A stretch of 64,000 nucleotides of DNA from Cristatella mucedo (Eukaryota; Bryozoa; Phylactolaemata; Cristatellidae): assembly GCA_009760855.2 (NCBI GenBank), contig WPIO01000001.1, forward strand, positions 9,914,001-9,978,000. Direction: 5' to 3'. Below are positions 21,599 through 32,500 of the stretch, one piece after another. Both the position numbers and the translations under genes were made by a program. The notes under the pieces are model-generated. The model ran no database searches. It saw nothing but the letters and a program-made list of their open reading frames with translations, and was not told the DNA's origin. Position 1 is the stretch's first letter. Every line of letters starts with the position of its first letter.

Positions 21599-22409
21599 AG
21601 TCTGGTTTAGACGAGTCTTTTCTTCCTACCAACTCATGTCCGGTGTGCACGTCATCAATACCGTAGGGCGGTCCAGACTTAAAAAAAAGCTTGGTGAAGA
21701 CTCAGCAGCCAAACTCGTTTCTACTTTTCAGCCAAGACTTAAATAATAAATAGTAATACTAGCTGATTTAGCAGCCTCTTTTTGTATAGCGACAGAAGAG
21801 CCTTCACGGCTATCACCACCGCTTGCAGTGGCGATGAAGGATCACCCACCGCAGGATTCGAACCCACGACCTCGGGTCCGAGGTCATGAAAAGCAACCGC
21901 CTTACCTAGTGAGCCATTACGGACTTAGCAAGTGACCGATCAGACGTTCAGGCCATGCCTAGTGAGCCATGGCCAGGCAAGGGACGACTTGGTAAGTGAA
22001 ATCGATGAGTTCCCAGTAAGTCCCTGTTTATGTGACACGAGTTCCGAGTTTAGGCATCAGATTTTGAGGCGTCGAGCGATAAAAGCTATTGTGGACAAGT
22101 TTTATTCTACCGCGTTAGCGAAACCTGGATGCAGAGATGCCATTGCTATCCCACGAGTGCCCAGTGGGCGTAGCGAGTAGGAAGCCAGACTTGGAGCAAG
22201 ACTGCCATCTAAACCTCATACAAACCGGAAGACGGCAGTAAGACTCCCTCGCGCAAGTTTGCTTCGCGTCCGTCGTGGCAGAGGTTGGGCCCTCCGAGTT
22301 CAGTTCCACAAGGCCACGGCCGAATCTGTCCGGACTCAGCTGCAACGAGCTTGGATACGGTATGGGCAGAACTGTTAGGAAGCAAGACTCCCGTCTAAAT
22401 CAGGCTTAA
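21599..22409. mobile_element. TIR element, about 0.8 kb, with a nested SINE
   Basis: The left end (TCTGGTTTAGACGAGTCTTT, then TCTTCCTACC) pairs with the reverse complement of the right end (GCCTGATTTAGACGGGAGTC, then TTGCTTCCTAAC), giving ~30-base terminal inverted repeats. The internal AGTCTTGCTTCC core resembles the ends of the 18170 element, so the two may be related families. A SINE family 1 copy (about 21755-21928) interrupts it. No transposase is recognisable inside. Confidence 0.6.
21755..21928 (-). repeat. SINE family 1, well-preserved copy
   Basis: The minus strand starts with a tRNA-like head: A box TGGCTCACTAGGTAAGG and perfect B box GGTTCGAATCC. It continues with GGGTGATCC..ATCGCCACTGCAAGC, GGTGGTGATAGCCGTGAAGG, and ends in AAATCAGCTAG plus an AT-rich tail. 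It is very similar to the copy at 38697-38868. Pol III transcription would start at its head. It lies inside the TIR element above, so it inserted later. Confidence 0.85.
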
Positions 22410-23175
22410 GACATCTGATTCGCTATGGTATCCAAACTTAAATACATTTATAGGGGTGAAATAGTAGAGCAAATTATTGTTCAGTCTTGGTACTGTCAGA
22501 ATATGTATGAAGCCAGTTTAAATTCCTTGGCCGGCTGAACTTAAATCAGCCATTTTGTTAAAAGCGACTTACTCTGTCGGTTGTGACTTCTTAGTGCGTT
22601 GGTCCGACTGATCTTGGATTATTATTAGAAGGGATGGGTAGAGCATTCGCTGATCAGAACGTGATACCAAAAATTGATCAACGAAGAATAGGAAATGCCT
22701 TTCATGCACCAAACAAAGCCCATTTGACCTTGGGGAGGGCACCTAACATTCAGCTGGCATGAGATTAGTAGGCCGAGACAAATAAAATTTAGATGTCATA
22801 AAAGAGGAATGACAGGAAAATATTTTTCTATGTGCGTCATCCTAGAGATGCCAAACAATTAGCAATAGTCGAGTGGCTGAAGATGCTTGTAGGGCGGTAC
22901 TTCAGCTCCTAGCTTAATGCTCTCCAAACGGGGATATCAATTTCCTGCTAGCCTGGTTTTAAGGACGTCTGATTAGACGTAGCTGAGCTAACCTGTCGGC
23001 GGGCAGCACTCTTCTAATAGAGGGCCATTACTTTTTAATAAATTGGGGTTCTAAAGAAGTGACTGCGCCTCCGTGCGAAATCGGCATGCAGCTTCAAGCT
23101 TCAGGGAAATAGTGCATGCATCTTTCTTTTTTAGAGGGACCGAAGAGCCCTTCTGGGGGTACCGATTGATAATAA
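22410..23175. other. No gene recognised
   Basis: No exon or repeat family that I can support. It precedes a SINE cluster. Confidence 0.35.
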
Positions 23176-23179
23176 TGCC

Positions 23180-23560
23180 TGCTGGGTCTTAGCCCAGGAG
23201 GTAAGTTGCTTGCTCTTCACGACTCAGACCGTGGGTTCGAGTTCTGCAGTGGGCGATTCTTTATCGCCCATTGCAAGCGGTGGTGATAGCCGTAAAAGCT
23301 CTTCTGCCGTCATATAAATGAGGCTGCTTAATCAGCTAGGATTTATTTATTTAGTAATCATATCTTCGCAAACTAAAGAATGAGTTTCAAGCTTATCTTT
23401 CGAGAGCACTATTCCAAAACAAATATGACAATACACAACATGACAATAAGTAACGGTGCCACCACCCAAACCAGGCTTACAGCATAGAGAATTCAAAAGC
23501 AAAAAGCTCTCCTACTGCTGTATAATTAAGGCTGCTAAATCAGCTAAGCTTCGTATAGCG
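23180..23560 (+). repeat. SINE family 1 copy plus partial second copy
   Basis: 23180-23345 is a full copy: TAGCCCAGGAGGTAAGTTGC head, B box GGTTCGAGTTCTG, GCCCATTGCAAGCGGTGGTG, and end TTAATCAGCTAGG. About 23508-23557 repeats only the 3' end (CTGCTGTATAATTAAGGCTG, then CTAAATCAGCTAAGC). Confidence 0.8.
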
Positions 23561-23761
23561 CTCTAAGAGAACTTAGCATGCGAAAGCACTCCATTATTAT
23601 GTTATGACAAGCACCAAAAAGTGCACACGAAGCTCACGGCCGTTGGTTTATCGGACCCCCAATTAGTAACATTCACTCACCGTGCACAGATAAGCAAAGC
23701 ACATAGGATAAAAGGCGTCCTCTGGGATTCGGTGCAAGAGTATTTCGCCGTACACTTGTCG

Positions 23762-24166
23762 GTTTCAGCCTGTTCGTGCCCTGAGGTCCTGTGTGGACAA
23801 TAAATTAGCTGTCCCATTCCTCCGCTCAAAGACAGTTGGCGACAGAAGCTTTAGCTCTGCAGGTCCTAGACTGTGGAACTCGCTTCCACAATTCTTACGC
23901 AACGACATCTACTCTCCAACTGCCGACTATGGCACATCTTTTTCAGCGGTCCTGAGCTGCTACTTCTATGCTACTCACTACCTCAACTGCTCTCCTGACT
24001 CTGCTATGCTTCTCACTTTCTCTTTGTTGCGTGAGACGAAGTCTGTTGGCTACCGAATGCGTACCGAAAGCCGCTTAGGCTGTGAGTGTGCTATACAAAA
24101 CTCTCCTGCGTTACACCCACGTGGTCTTTATGACTTTGTGGAGTTACTGACGGAGATACATTACAT
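23762..24166 (+). repeat. LINE B 3' end, recent copy
   Basis: Open in the plus frame from FQPVRALRSC through VGDRSFSSAGPRLWNSLPQF to IQNSPA, then the shared tail (CGCTTAGGCTGTGAGTGTGC, TATGACTTTGTGGAGTT) and ACATTACATT end. It is identical in translation over ~106 residues to the reversed copy at 8843-9415. 5'-truncated, as usual for target-primed LINE insertion. Confidence 0.85.
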
Positions 24167-24310
24167 TACATCGTTCACAGTTCCATTATGCGCAATACAC
24201 TGAAGCACAGTTCAGCCGGACAGAGCATAGGCTTTGTGGAACAGTTAGGTTGTTAGCATCTAGTTGAGTGTCATAAAATCAGATAATATTGTGTCAGTCA
24301 TAGAGAGTTC

Positions 24311-25090
24311 CTAGCTTTGAGAGCACAGTAACTGGAGGGACGGACTCCAAAGGATCTGAAGTGATTTAGGGTCACTTGTAATCAACCTGAATTGGAAGAC
24401 CGGGTGGTACGACAGACGAGTGACAGAGGAGAAAATAATCAGATAGGTAGGCTGGAGCAAGAGACTGGAGGAGGGACCTAAAGGTGAGTGAAAGCATCTT
24501 GGTTGATATGCTGCTTGATAGCCAGTGCAGGTTAGTGAGCAGTGGTCTATGTAATGTGGCAATTGTGAGGTTACGACAGCTAAGCCGAGCTGCCAGGTTC
24601 TGCACTAACTGCGTCTTACAAGACAGGCAGGAAGACTACAATCACTAAGTCACAATACTAGTCAGAACTTCACGAATGCATAGATCAGCTTGGTTGCGGT
24701 GTTTTAATCTAAGCAAGCCAGAATTTTGCAGTGTTACTTTGGTGAAAGTAGGCAGATTTAACCTGGGGTGCTGATGTACACATCCAGTGACGTCATTTCG
24801 GAAGAGTACCAGTTTCCGTGCAAAGATTACAGAATATATGCTGGTCGAGCCAATTTGAAAAGGCAAGGCTTTTTATTATAATTAACTCTTGGTTCGCCCA
24901 TAGTTAATAAGTTGGTTCTGTCGTCATTCAATTTCACAAATGTTTGTTGCAATGCAAGTGCGAATATCAGCAATGCTAGTTCTTAGGGCGCTGAGGGAGC
25001 TAGAAATGCTGGGTGGGAGCTTATGTGACGCTTGTCATGTGTCATCTGCATAAAAATTAAAGCCTAGATTGTGCTTGCCAATTACATCAG
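24311..25090 (-). pseudogene. LINE A reverse-transcriptase fragment
   Basis: The minus strand starts at an RT motif C piece (NLGFNFYADDT near 25035-25068), continues through a FVKLNDDRTN-like segment (about 24920-24960) and ends in LTNLHWLSSS, LTFRSLLQSLAPAYLSDYF. Frames shift several times. The order and spacing match the plus-strand copy at 44500-45310, so both derive from one family. No tail follows, so its 3' end is lost. Confidence 0.7.
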
Positions 25091-25113
25091 CAAGAGGGAG
25101 TATAAACGGGAAA

Positions 25114-25166
25114 ATATATATATATATATATATATATACATGCATACATATATATATATATATATA
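25114..25166. repeat. (TA)n microsatellite
   Basis: Two TA runs separated by TACATGCATACA, next to the 5' end of the reversed LINE A fragment. Confidence 0.95.
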
Positions 25167-25339
25167 AATTTTATGTATTTGGTTCGAATATATGAGGCTG
25201 CACGGGATGCAACTGAACACTACCAGATCACATGCAATCACCGTTGTCGTCTGGTTTTGACTTCTATAATGGTTCCCATAGGCCGATGCCTAAAAAAGCA
25301 CAACAACCAAACTTCTGTTTGTGTACCTTTCAACGAATA

Positions 25340-26160
25340 GATATGTTACAAATGCAATCTCGAGTTTTAGCTCATGGTGTGTAGCAAGAACAAGCGATGC
25401 CTTTGAAAATGACATAACCGACTCCGGAATTGTGGAAATCTCTTCAGAAACTTTAATCCAGGTAATGGAAGAATTGGCCGCTACGCCATTTCCATTCAGT
25501 ATGCAACTGGATGAAACCACTGACGTCTCTCGGTACAGCCAGCTTCTGGTTTTCATTAGTTATATGCATGCTGATGCCATCGAAGAAGAATTCGTATTTT
25601 GTGAGCCCGTCTGGGAAACTACGAAACCCATCGAAATATTAGAAATGGTGAATAGTTTCTTTGCTAACAAAAAATTTGACTAGAAAAAAATCTTGGTTAG
25701 TCTGTGCACAGGAGAAGCGCCTTCCGTCGATGCTTGGCAAAAAGACCGGTTTTGCTGCGTTGGTAAAGAAAGAAACTCATAAAGTCACCGCGACCCAGTG
25801 TCTCCTGCATCGGTGTTATTTTTTTTTGAAAGATTGCTAGGAATTCTGAAACAAGTCTTGTCTACTGGCATACAAGTCTCAGCTTCAACAGAACCACGAG
25901 TGCGAACCATCACGTTTTCAAGAGATTTTCTTAAGAAATGAAGCATAATATAAAGTTCTTCCCTACCACTCTGCAGATCGCTGGCTTTCCAAAGGACAAG
26001 TATTCAGGTGTCTGCTCGAACTTCGAGCATAAGTTATAATTTTTGTGAGAGAAAACGAAAGACTGCTCTCAGAATGTTTTACTGATGAGGAATCCATTCA
26101 CTGCTTGACCTACTTGGCAAATATTTGGCCTTATTAAAATCAGCTTATTTAAGCCAAACA
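25340..26160 (+). pseudogene. hAT-type transposase-derived pseudogene (ZBED5/FAM200-like)
   Basis: The frame up to 25681 contains LDETTDVSRYSQLLVFISYM, EEEFVFCEPVWETT and EILEMVNSFF, the pattern of ZBED5/FAM200 proteins, which descend from hAT transposases. A stop at 25681 is followed in shifted frames by more of the same layout: a LVSLCTGEAPSV-like segment, then FLRENERLLSECFTDEES near 26041-26095. It is multiply frameshifted and interrupted, so no longer functional. The BED zinc finger and the C-terminal dimerisation region are not visible. Confidence 0.72.
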
Positions 26161-27000
26161 GCAACAACAAAATTCTCAATAAAGTGTGCTTTAGAGCATA
26201 ATTAAAGTTTTGTCTTTCTTAATTTCCAAGTGGTTGTATCTCATTTTTGTATACAAAATGGCGATTAGTCAATCCTTATAATAAGCTAGGTTAGTTGGTT
26301 GGGTAGTTTTTTATTTAGTCTGTAACAGCCACTGACGTCGTTCTTACTAAATGCCCGTTTTGACGCATATAGTAAACCTACGACAGTACATCAATGACTA
26401 GTGTCTTGCCAAAAGATTAAGTTCGTCTGTTAATTTGCGTATGTAGCTGCAACTCGCACTCTCATAGTTGAAATTGAACATGTCTTGCTGCGCCTGTCCT
26501 TGGTAAGCTATAGAAATGCATAACTAGAATCTGCCAGTAATTCGTCACAGACGGGGGGGGGGGTAATAGCTATATACTGGCAGGTAGTATAAATTAAATG
26601 ATGGTCAGAACATATCCGTTCCGTAAACGCAACTAGATGCTGATTCACTATCCTGCACTGTAAAATAAGTTTCATAGAAGGAAATTTAGGTTCGCTTTAT
26701 AAGAAAAATGTTAAATATTAATTTGAAAAACAGTTCAACATTTCCACCGATACAGATTAAGAGACTGAAGGTAAGAGTCGAACACTTCACATATGGAGTC
26801 CTTTCCTGACAGTTAGTGGTGTTCACAAGCTAGGCTGGGCTTACACTAACTAGACCAGCGAACACTCAGGCCCGCATTTTAATGACATTGAAATTTCCTG
26901 CAATTTTTTCACGTGCACAAGCTGGTATTTACATAAAAAGAGTGTGAGAAGCACACTTATCTTAAAATTGTTTATTTTATTCATATTTTATAGCCATTCA
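26161..27000. other. No gene recognised
   Basis: AT-rich sequence with a G run near 26552-26562 and no recognisable coding or repeat family. Confidence 0.4.
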
Positions 27001-27009
27001 CTGTAAGAG

Positions 27010-28185
27010 ATAGCCCTAGAGTTGCTAGATCTAACAGCTGCTTTCGACACCATTGATCACGATGTCCTACTTGAACGGTTGAGAACATCGATCGGTTTGG
27101 CCGACGAGGCGCTGGCGTGGTTTAAATGGTACTTGCCTGATCGTGTTCAATTCGTGTCGCATGTCGTTATGGGGGTCAGATCTCATCCACCTGACTAGTC
27201 ACCTATGTAGTCCCTCAAAGGTCCTTAGCTATTCACAATTTATACTCAACCTCTATGAAAAGTGATTAAGGCTCATGGAATAGTATATCACTTTTATGCT
27301 GACGATACTCAGCTGTATTTGTCATTCAAACCGTCGGCTGCAGCAACTGAGAAACTGAATGCTTGCCTTGGCGACATTCGATCCTGGATGTTGGAAAATT
27401 TCTTGAAACTAAAAGACGATACAACTGAACTGCTACTCATAGAACACTCTAAGCGTGTGGCTGGACTAGAAGGCTTTCCTCTTCGAATAGGTTGTTGTGG
27501 GACCATCATGTGCTCGGAATTTGTGTCTTCGATAATTGCCTAAATCTTCAAAGTTTCGTTAAGAAGACTGCTTCCACAGAGAGCCATCGCGTCAGATCCT
27601 TATCTAAGATTATGAACTGTCTTCCACGGTGGCTTGCAGAAAGTTTAGCTAGCTTGTTAGTTCTGTCTTGGCTAGATTATTGTAATTCCCTTTCGGCTAA
27701 GGTACCGAAAACGCCACAACGGCACTGCAGCTGGCTTTGAATATGGCTGCAAGGCAAGTTTGTAAATCCCAGAGGTTTAACAATGTGTCTCCTTCGCTTA
27801 AAGAGGGACCTCCGTGTGCCCTCAGGTCCTGTATGAACAATAAATCTATTCATTCGCCTTAATACCGTTGGCGACAGAGGCTTTTGCTCAGCAGGTCCTA
27901 GGCTGTGGAACTCGCTTCCACGATTCTTACGCAACTACTCTCCTTCTGCCGACTATGACATCCTTTTCAGCCATCTGAGTTAATACTTCCATGCTACTCA
28001 CTACCTCAACTGCTCTCCTGACTCTGCAAAGCTTCCAATTTCTCTTTGTTGTGTGAGATTAAGTCTGTTGGCTACCGGATGCGTTCCGAAAGCTGTTTAA
28101 GCTGTGTGCTCTATACAAAACTCTACTGTGTAACTAACACCCACATAGTCTTTGTGCAGTTACAGACGGAGATACATTACATAAC
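27010..28185 (+). pseudogene. LINE B with RT motifs A and C, decayed
   Basis: Reverse-transcriptase motif A (LDLTAAFDTIDHDVLLERL, about 27020-27078) and motif C (YHFYADDTQLYLSF, about 27288-27330) are separated by a frame break and stops. Downstream come a LENFLKLKDDTTELL segment, PSGPV..SC..NN codons near 27818-27845, a SAGPRLWNSLPRFLR-like piece near 27890-27935, and the LINE B tail ending in ACATTACATAAC near 28170. It is the longest LINE in the window but lacks the endonuclease domain and cannot be active. Confidence 0.82.
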
Positions 28186-28189
28186 ACGC

Positions 28190-29303
28190 ACAAGCTCACA
28201 TTAGACTTCGTCAGCTGAAAAGATGCAAGCTTTGGCAACAGAGATAGCATAGACTTGATGCTTTAGAGATACGGAGCCAACAAGTTTAATGCCTATAAGT
28301 ATACTATATACAAGCAGACAAGTATTGCATTTTAATCAAGAGATTAAATCGCTGCTTCGTGAGGCCTCATACATGCAGCCACCTGCCAACGTAATGCCAT
28401 CTGCTCTAAGCAGAGGCTAGGCAAACGCATGACTAAAGTGCGTTTTTCAAAACATACATACATACGACACCAGCCATTGACCAAACATGGAGGGCCACAC
28501 CTCATGCAAGAGCTGGCAACTGTGGCCCATGGCTGAGCCACGGCCACATTATGGTTCGTTGTTGCACAAATATGCATGCTCGACAAAACACCGAGACACT
28601 CACGACAGTTTGTACACGGTGAGAACCGAGCAAGCTGAGGTGGCGACGAGAAATTTCTCTTAAGACGCTGCCGCAAGCTTGCTGCCAAGCAACCCATCCT
28701 GCCTGCTGTGCCAAGCATGCGCACGAATGCAAGTCATAATCGAGATCGAGCACTCTCGGTGTCCCACTGCGACGGCCCCAGGCGCCTGTGGTACAGCTGC
28801 TGGCCGATGAGCTGTCCTCCACTTGCAAGTGTGAGGGTGAGTGCACGAGCACAAGCCACTGGCCGTGCTTGCCGTTGAAAACAAACATCCCGGGGGTCAA
28901 CTAAGAAACAGCTGTCCGTGCGATTGGTGGAGGCAGGCAGGCAGCAATTGCAAAGTGATGAGCACGTGTATGACCGGAGCAACCAAATCGGCTGCACTTG
29001 AGGCAAGTGGCTTCTGGCATGGATGCCACCACAAACGAATGCAGCATTGACATACGCCATGCCCCTTTACCAAGTTGGGTGTGGGATTCCGGCAGCAGGC
29101 TAATCCACGGGTTAACCAGTGTTGTTACCATGACCACACCGTACCCTGCAGGCCATTCCGGTGTGGCGCGAATGCCAATCGCCATCCCGGCGTCGTCACG
29201 CCGCCCGCTGAGTCCACACAGGGCAGGGTCGCTCTGGAAGGGTGCTAAGCACTGCGGCATATGGCAGCCGAACGTGCACAGAAAAAATGCAGCCGAAGGC
29301 CAG
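28190..29303. other. Presumed 3' UTR/downstream flank of the Trio gene
   Basis: Follows the Trio stop codon on the minus strand. Overlapping open frames on both strands reflect a GC-rich base composition and show no family resemblance. No clear minus-strand AATAAA was found. Confidence 0.4.
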
Positions 29304-29518
29304 TCAAGACTTGGGCGGAGCGAGGAAGTCGGCATTTCTTGTCGAGGCACCCTTGGCGTTCTTCGATTTGTGGCGCTTATCTGACCCGGGCGACCGCAAG
29401 CCAATTGGAGCCGACAGTGTCCTTGAAACCGACACGGGTACAGGGAGTCGTGAGGGTGGCAAGTCTTCTCCTGAGTTGTTCAGCTCACCACGCTGGAAGG
29501 CGATGGGAGACTGCAACG
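29304..29518 (-). CDS. TRIO: TRIO terminal exon with short basic tail
   Basis: The exon after PH2 completes the codon and reads [20 protein letters not shown], paralleling the LTSPIEYQRN that follows PH2 in vertebrate Trio. It continues with a Pro/Ser/Arg-rich region and a Lys-rich [14 protein letters not shown] before stop TGA (29306-29304). Vertebrate full-length Trio continues with a second SH3, an Ig domain and a kinase; here the protein stops. An alternative downstream-spliced isoform beyond this exon cannot be excluded. Confidence 0.85.
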
Positions 29519-32500
29519 CTGCAGCGGCAGGCGGACGACCGTGAGCACGGCAGCCAGCTAAATGCAGGAGACAGGAATGTGCAGTAGAGCCTCATCGTAC
29601 TTTAAACGCAGCAGTAGCAGCGCGAGAATAAGGGGCCTTCAGGTTGGTACCCGGTTTAGTGTATATAAATCCTTTGCATAGCACCCCAAGAGAACCTAAA
29701 CTCTATTCAGGCGCTTCACATATGCCAACACTGCTCAGTTATTGACGGGTTTCCAGCAATTTCAAAATAAAACTTCCATGTAAACACTTTGGCAAAGGCT
29801 TCGAAATGCTACAAGTCAAAGCAAGGCATTCACTAAGTGTTTCAGCAGGAATATTGCTTCAAAGAACGGTTAAGGCGAGTCAACAAGCACAAATGCAATC
29901 CGAAAGCAGTCACCGTGCGTCACTAAAAAAACATTCAAATGGCTGTGTAAATCAAGGGATAAGAGCAAGTGTTAGATATCCACCCCCTGCTCTGATCTGC
30001 AAGGTCTTTAAACTACTCGTTTGAATGACCCTCACGAGAAGGATATACTTATAAATACGGTGACGGTGACCGGACTATGTATGCCCTTGGGTTGTAATGA
30101 ATTTTGGGGTTATTGGTAAATGCAGCAAAGCTCATTGAGTCATAGCATAGCTGACAGGACTTTAGTGACAGCCAAGTGGCCCAGATGACCATTCACTTAC
30201 CGAAAAGCCAACAACACGAGTACAAACTTATGTGTAGCTGCTCGTACAGTATATAAGAATACCTTACCATCTAATAGCCAAATTAAAAAAAAAAAATGCA
30301 AAATAAAGCTACCATAGCTTCCCAAAGCAAACGGGCACTTCCATCAATACAGGATCACCTGCAAGTATTACAATCAAGACAGAAGTGAGGCTGGCAGCAG
30401 TGGTGAGAAGATACTCGATGCTAGAAAGCTCCATGTATTGTATAAGATGTTCTCAGCAGAATAAATAGAAGCAAAGGGCAAGAAACACAGGAAAAATGCT
30501 TTCCAAGACCTAGCAATCGTGCTACTGCAGCCAGTTCCTTATACAATCACAACCCGCCAAGTTTCTGATGCCTCAACTTGTTCACAGGCCTTACATGCCT
30601 ACCATAGAGCAACTAACTTCCATGAGCAACTAACTTCCTATGTCAACTTTTAATTGCATGGAATAATGGCAATAGTTTACCATAGTTAATCCTAGTCTGA
30701 CGATGATCAGGCATCCCCATTGCTGATAGCCATTAGCAAAGCGGAAGGCTACGTGTAATCGCCAACCGATGGCAGCCAACTACATGTGGATATGAGGTCG
30801 GCAATAGTAATATGTATTTCAGCTGGAATACTTCAGCAGCAAAGGGATAGAATAGAGTTCTAACTGCATTTGGGCTGCATAATTCATTCATATCAACATT
30901 CTTCTGTAACATTTCCCCAAAAAACATGCTTTTGCCGAGTTGTAAGTTCTCTTACTGTCTATCTACCAGCTGAAGCCTTGGTCTGGTGAAAGCCTGCAAG
31001 AGGTAGTAGCTACAGCTATGGCACTCCAGCCAATCACTGTCGCTGTCTTAGTTTTATTGCCACATTCCATTCGTTGAGTCTGACTGTAAGACCCAGTCTG
31101 GTTTGGCACAGGGATTAAAGTGCTCGCGTTTGATGACCAAGGTCGTGAGCTCAAGCCATGCACCTGGATAGAGATTAGGTTCTCTTAGGGCGCTATACAA
31201 GAGGCCAATTATCATGCAATTATTTGTCAATGTATCTCATGAGCTATGCATGGCACGTATCAGCCCATTGATGGCACGCAATAAGTGTTACATATGACAA
31301 GATTCCAGTTGGCGTGTACAATCGCGCATAATAACGCCTTCAGACGTTGCTTCGTGCGCGGCACTTATGCTTCCTTGGCTGTGAAAGTAATTGTTGTGGC
31401 ATCGGCTTAGTGCGTTTGAAATAACTTTGGTGTGTCTGCTGTGCTCTTGAACCCACAAGTTTTCGCTACTGTTTTTGCTTCATCTGTGTGACTATTGTCA
31501 TGTGTGTGCTTACACATGCTGAAATTGTGCATGCTACTATTTATTTAGTTTAACTGCTTCCTTTCCATTATATGTAAATAAAAAGTACCTAGACAGGGAT
31601 TTAGTTCTCTTGTGGTGCTATACTTAAATTTTATTATTATCACCCCATTCATCATCTTAACAGGTGTGCATGCGAAGTACTGCACTCGCTATTTGCTTTC
31701 TCAGCCTTTCTCTACCTACCTATAATAATAATCATAATGATACGTTTGCCAAGTCTCACACGAAGATGCCATAGCAGCCAGGAATGGTGCATTGATGCAG
31801 GATGCAGTGTTTAATGCAGCACATAGCAAGTACCTCTTAGGAAATCTCCTTGCATAGCTAGCATGTCTTTGATGGTGGTAAGCCACGTTGCAGTGGTCTC
31901 TGCGTCATTACCCTGCATGGCAAAGCGCTGCTCAGAGCCAAGGGTGCGGTCGATCAGCACAAAGCGTGCAACACCTTCACCACTTGCACCACATTGTTCT
32001 GCTTCCAGAGCCATCTTGTTCACCTGCATGAGACAAGCCAGACACAACCGCCATTGTTGAGTCAGCAGCCATATAAAATAAGAGTTACACGAGAACATGC
32101 TGACACTTCTTAGCCAGAGCCACATAACACCAGTGAGCAACACCTAAGTAAGAGACGAAACAGGCTAGCGCCACAACGACCGTTAAGAGCATGGCTACAA
32201 ATGACCTGATTAATGGCAGCAGCAAGACCATTATGGAAAAGGCGCAACAGAAATACTAGGACGTTGAAAGAGACCAGACGACGAGTTGAACATCTACTGG
32301 GGCACATCTTGGTTTCTGTATACATTTGTGGGTACTGCACATTGCCGAGGTTTGGATAGGTTGTCTTCTGCAGCTGTCAGTCACCGTTGCACAACCGTTG
32401 TATTGTGTAACTATTGCAAGCAGTGCCCAACAATACGAGCCGGCAGTGACACAGTAGATGCTAACTTTTCGGCAAAGGCATTATTGGAACAAAGGGTAGC

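Noticed and set aside
28344-29404. Several overlapping frames of 100-167 codons behind the Trio stop
   Set aside because: Mutually overlapping on both strands in GC-rich DNA; no domain or splice support.
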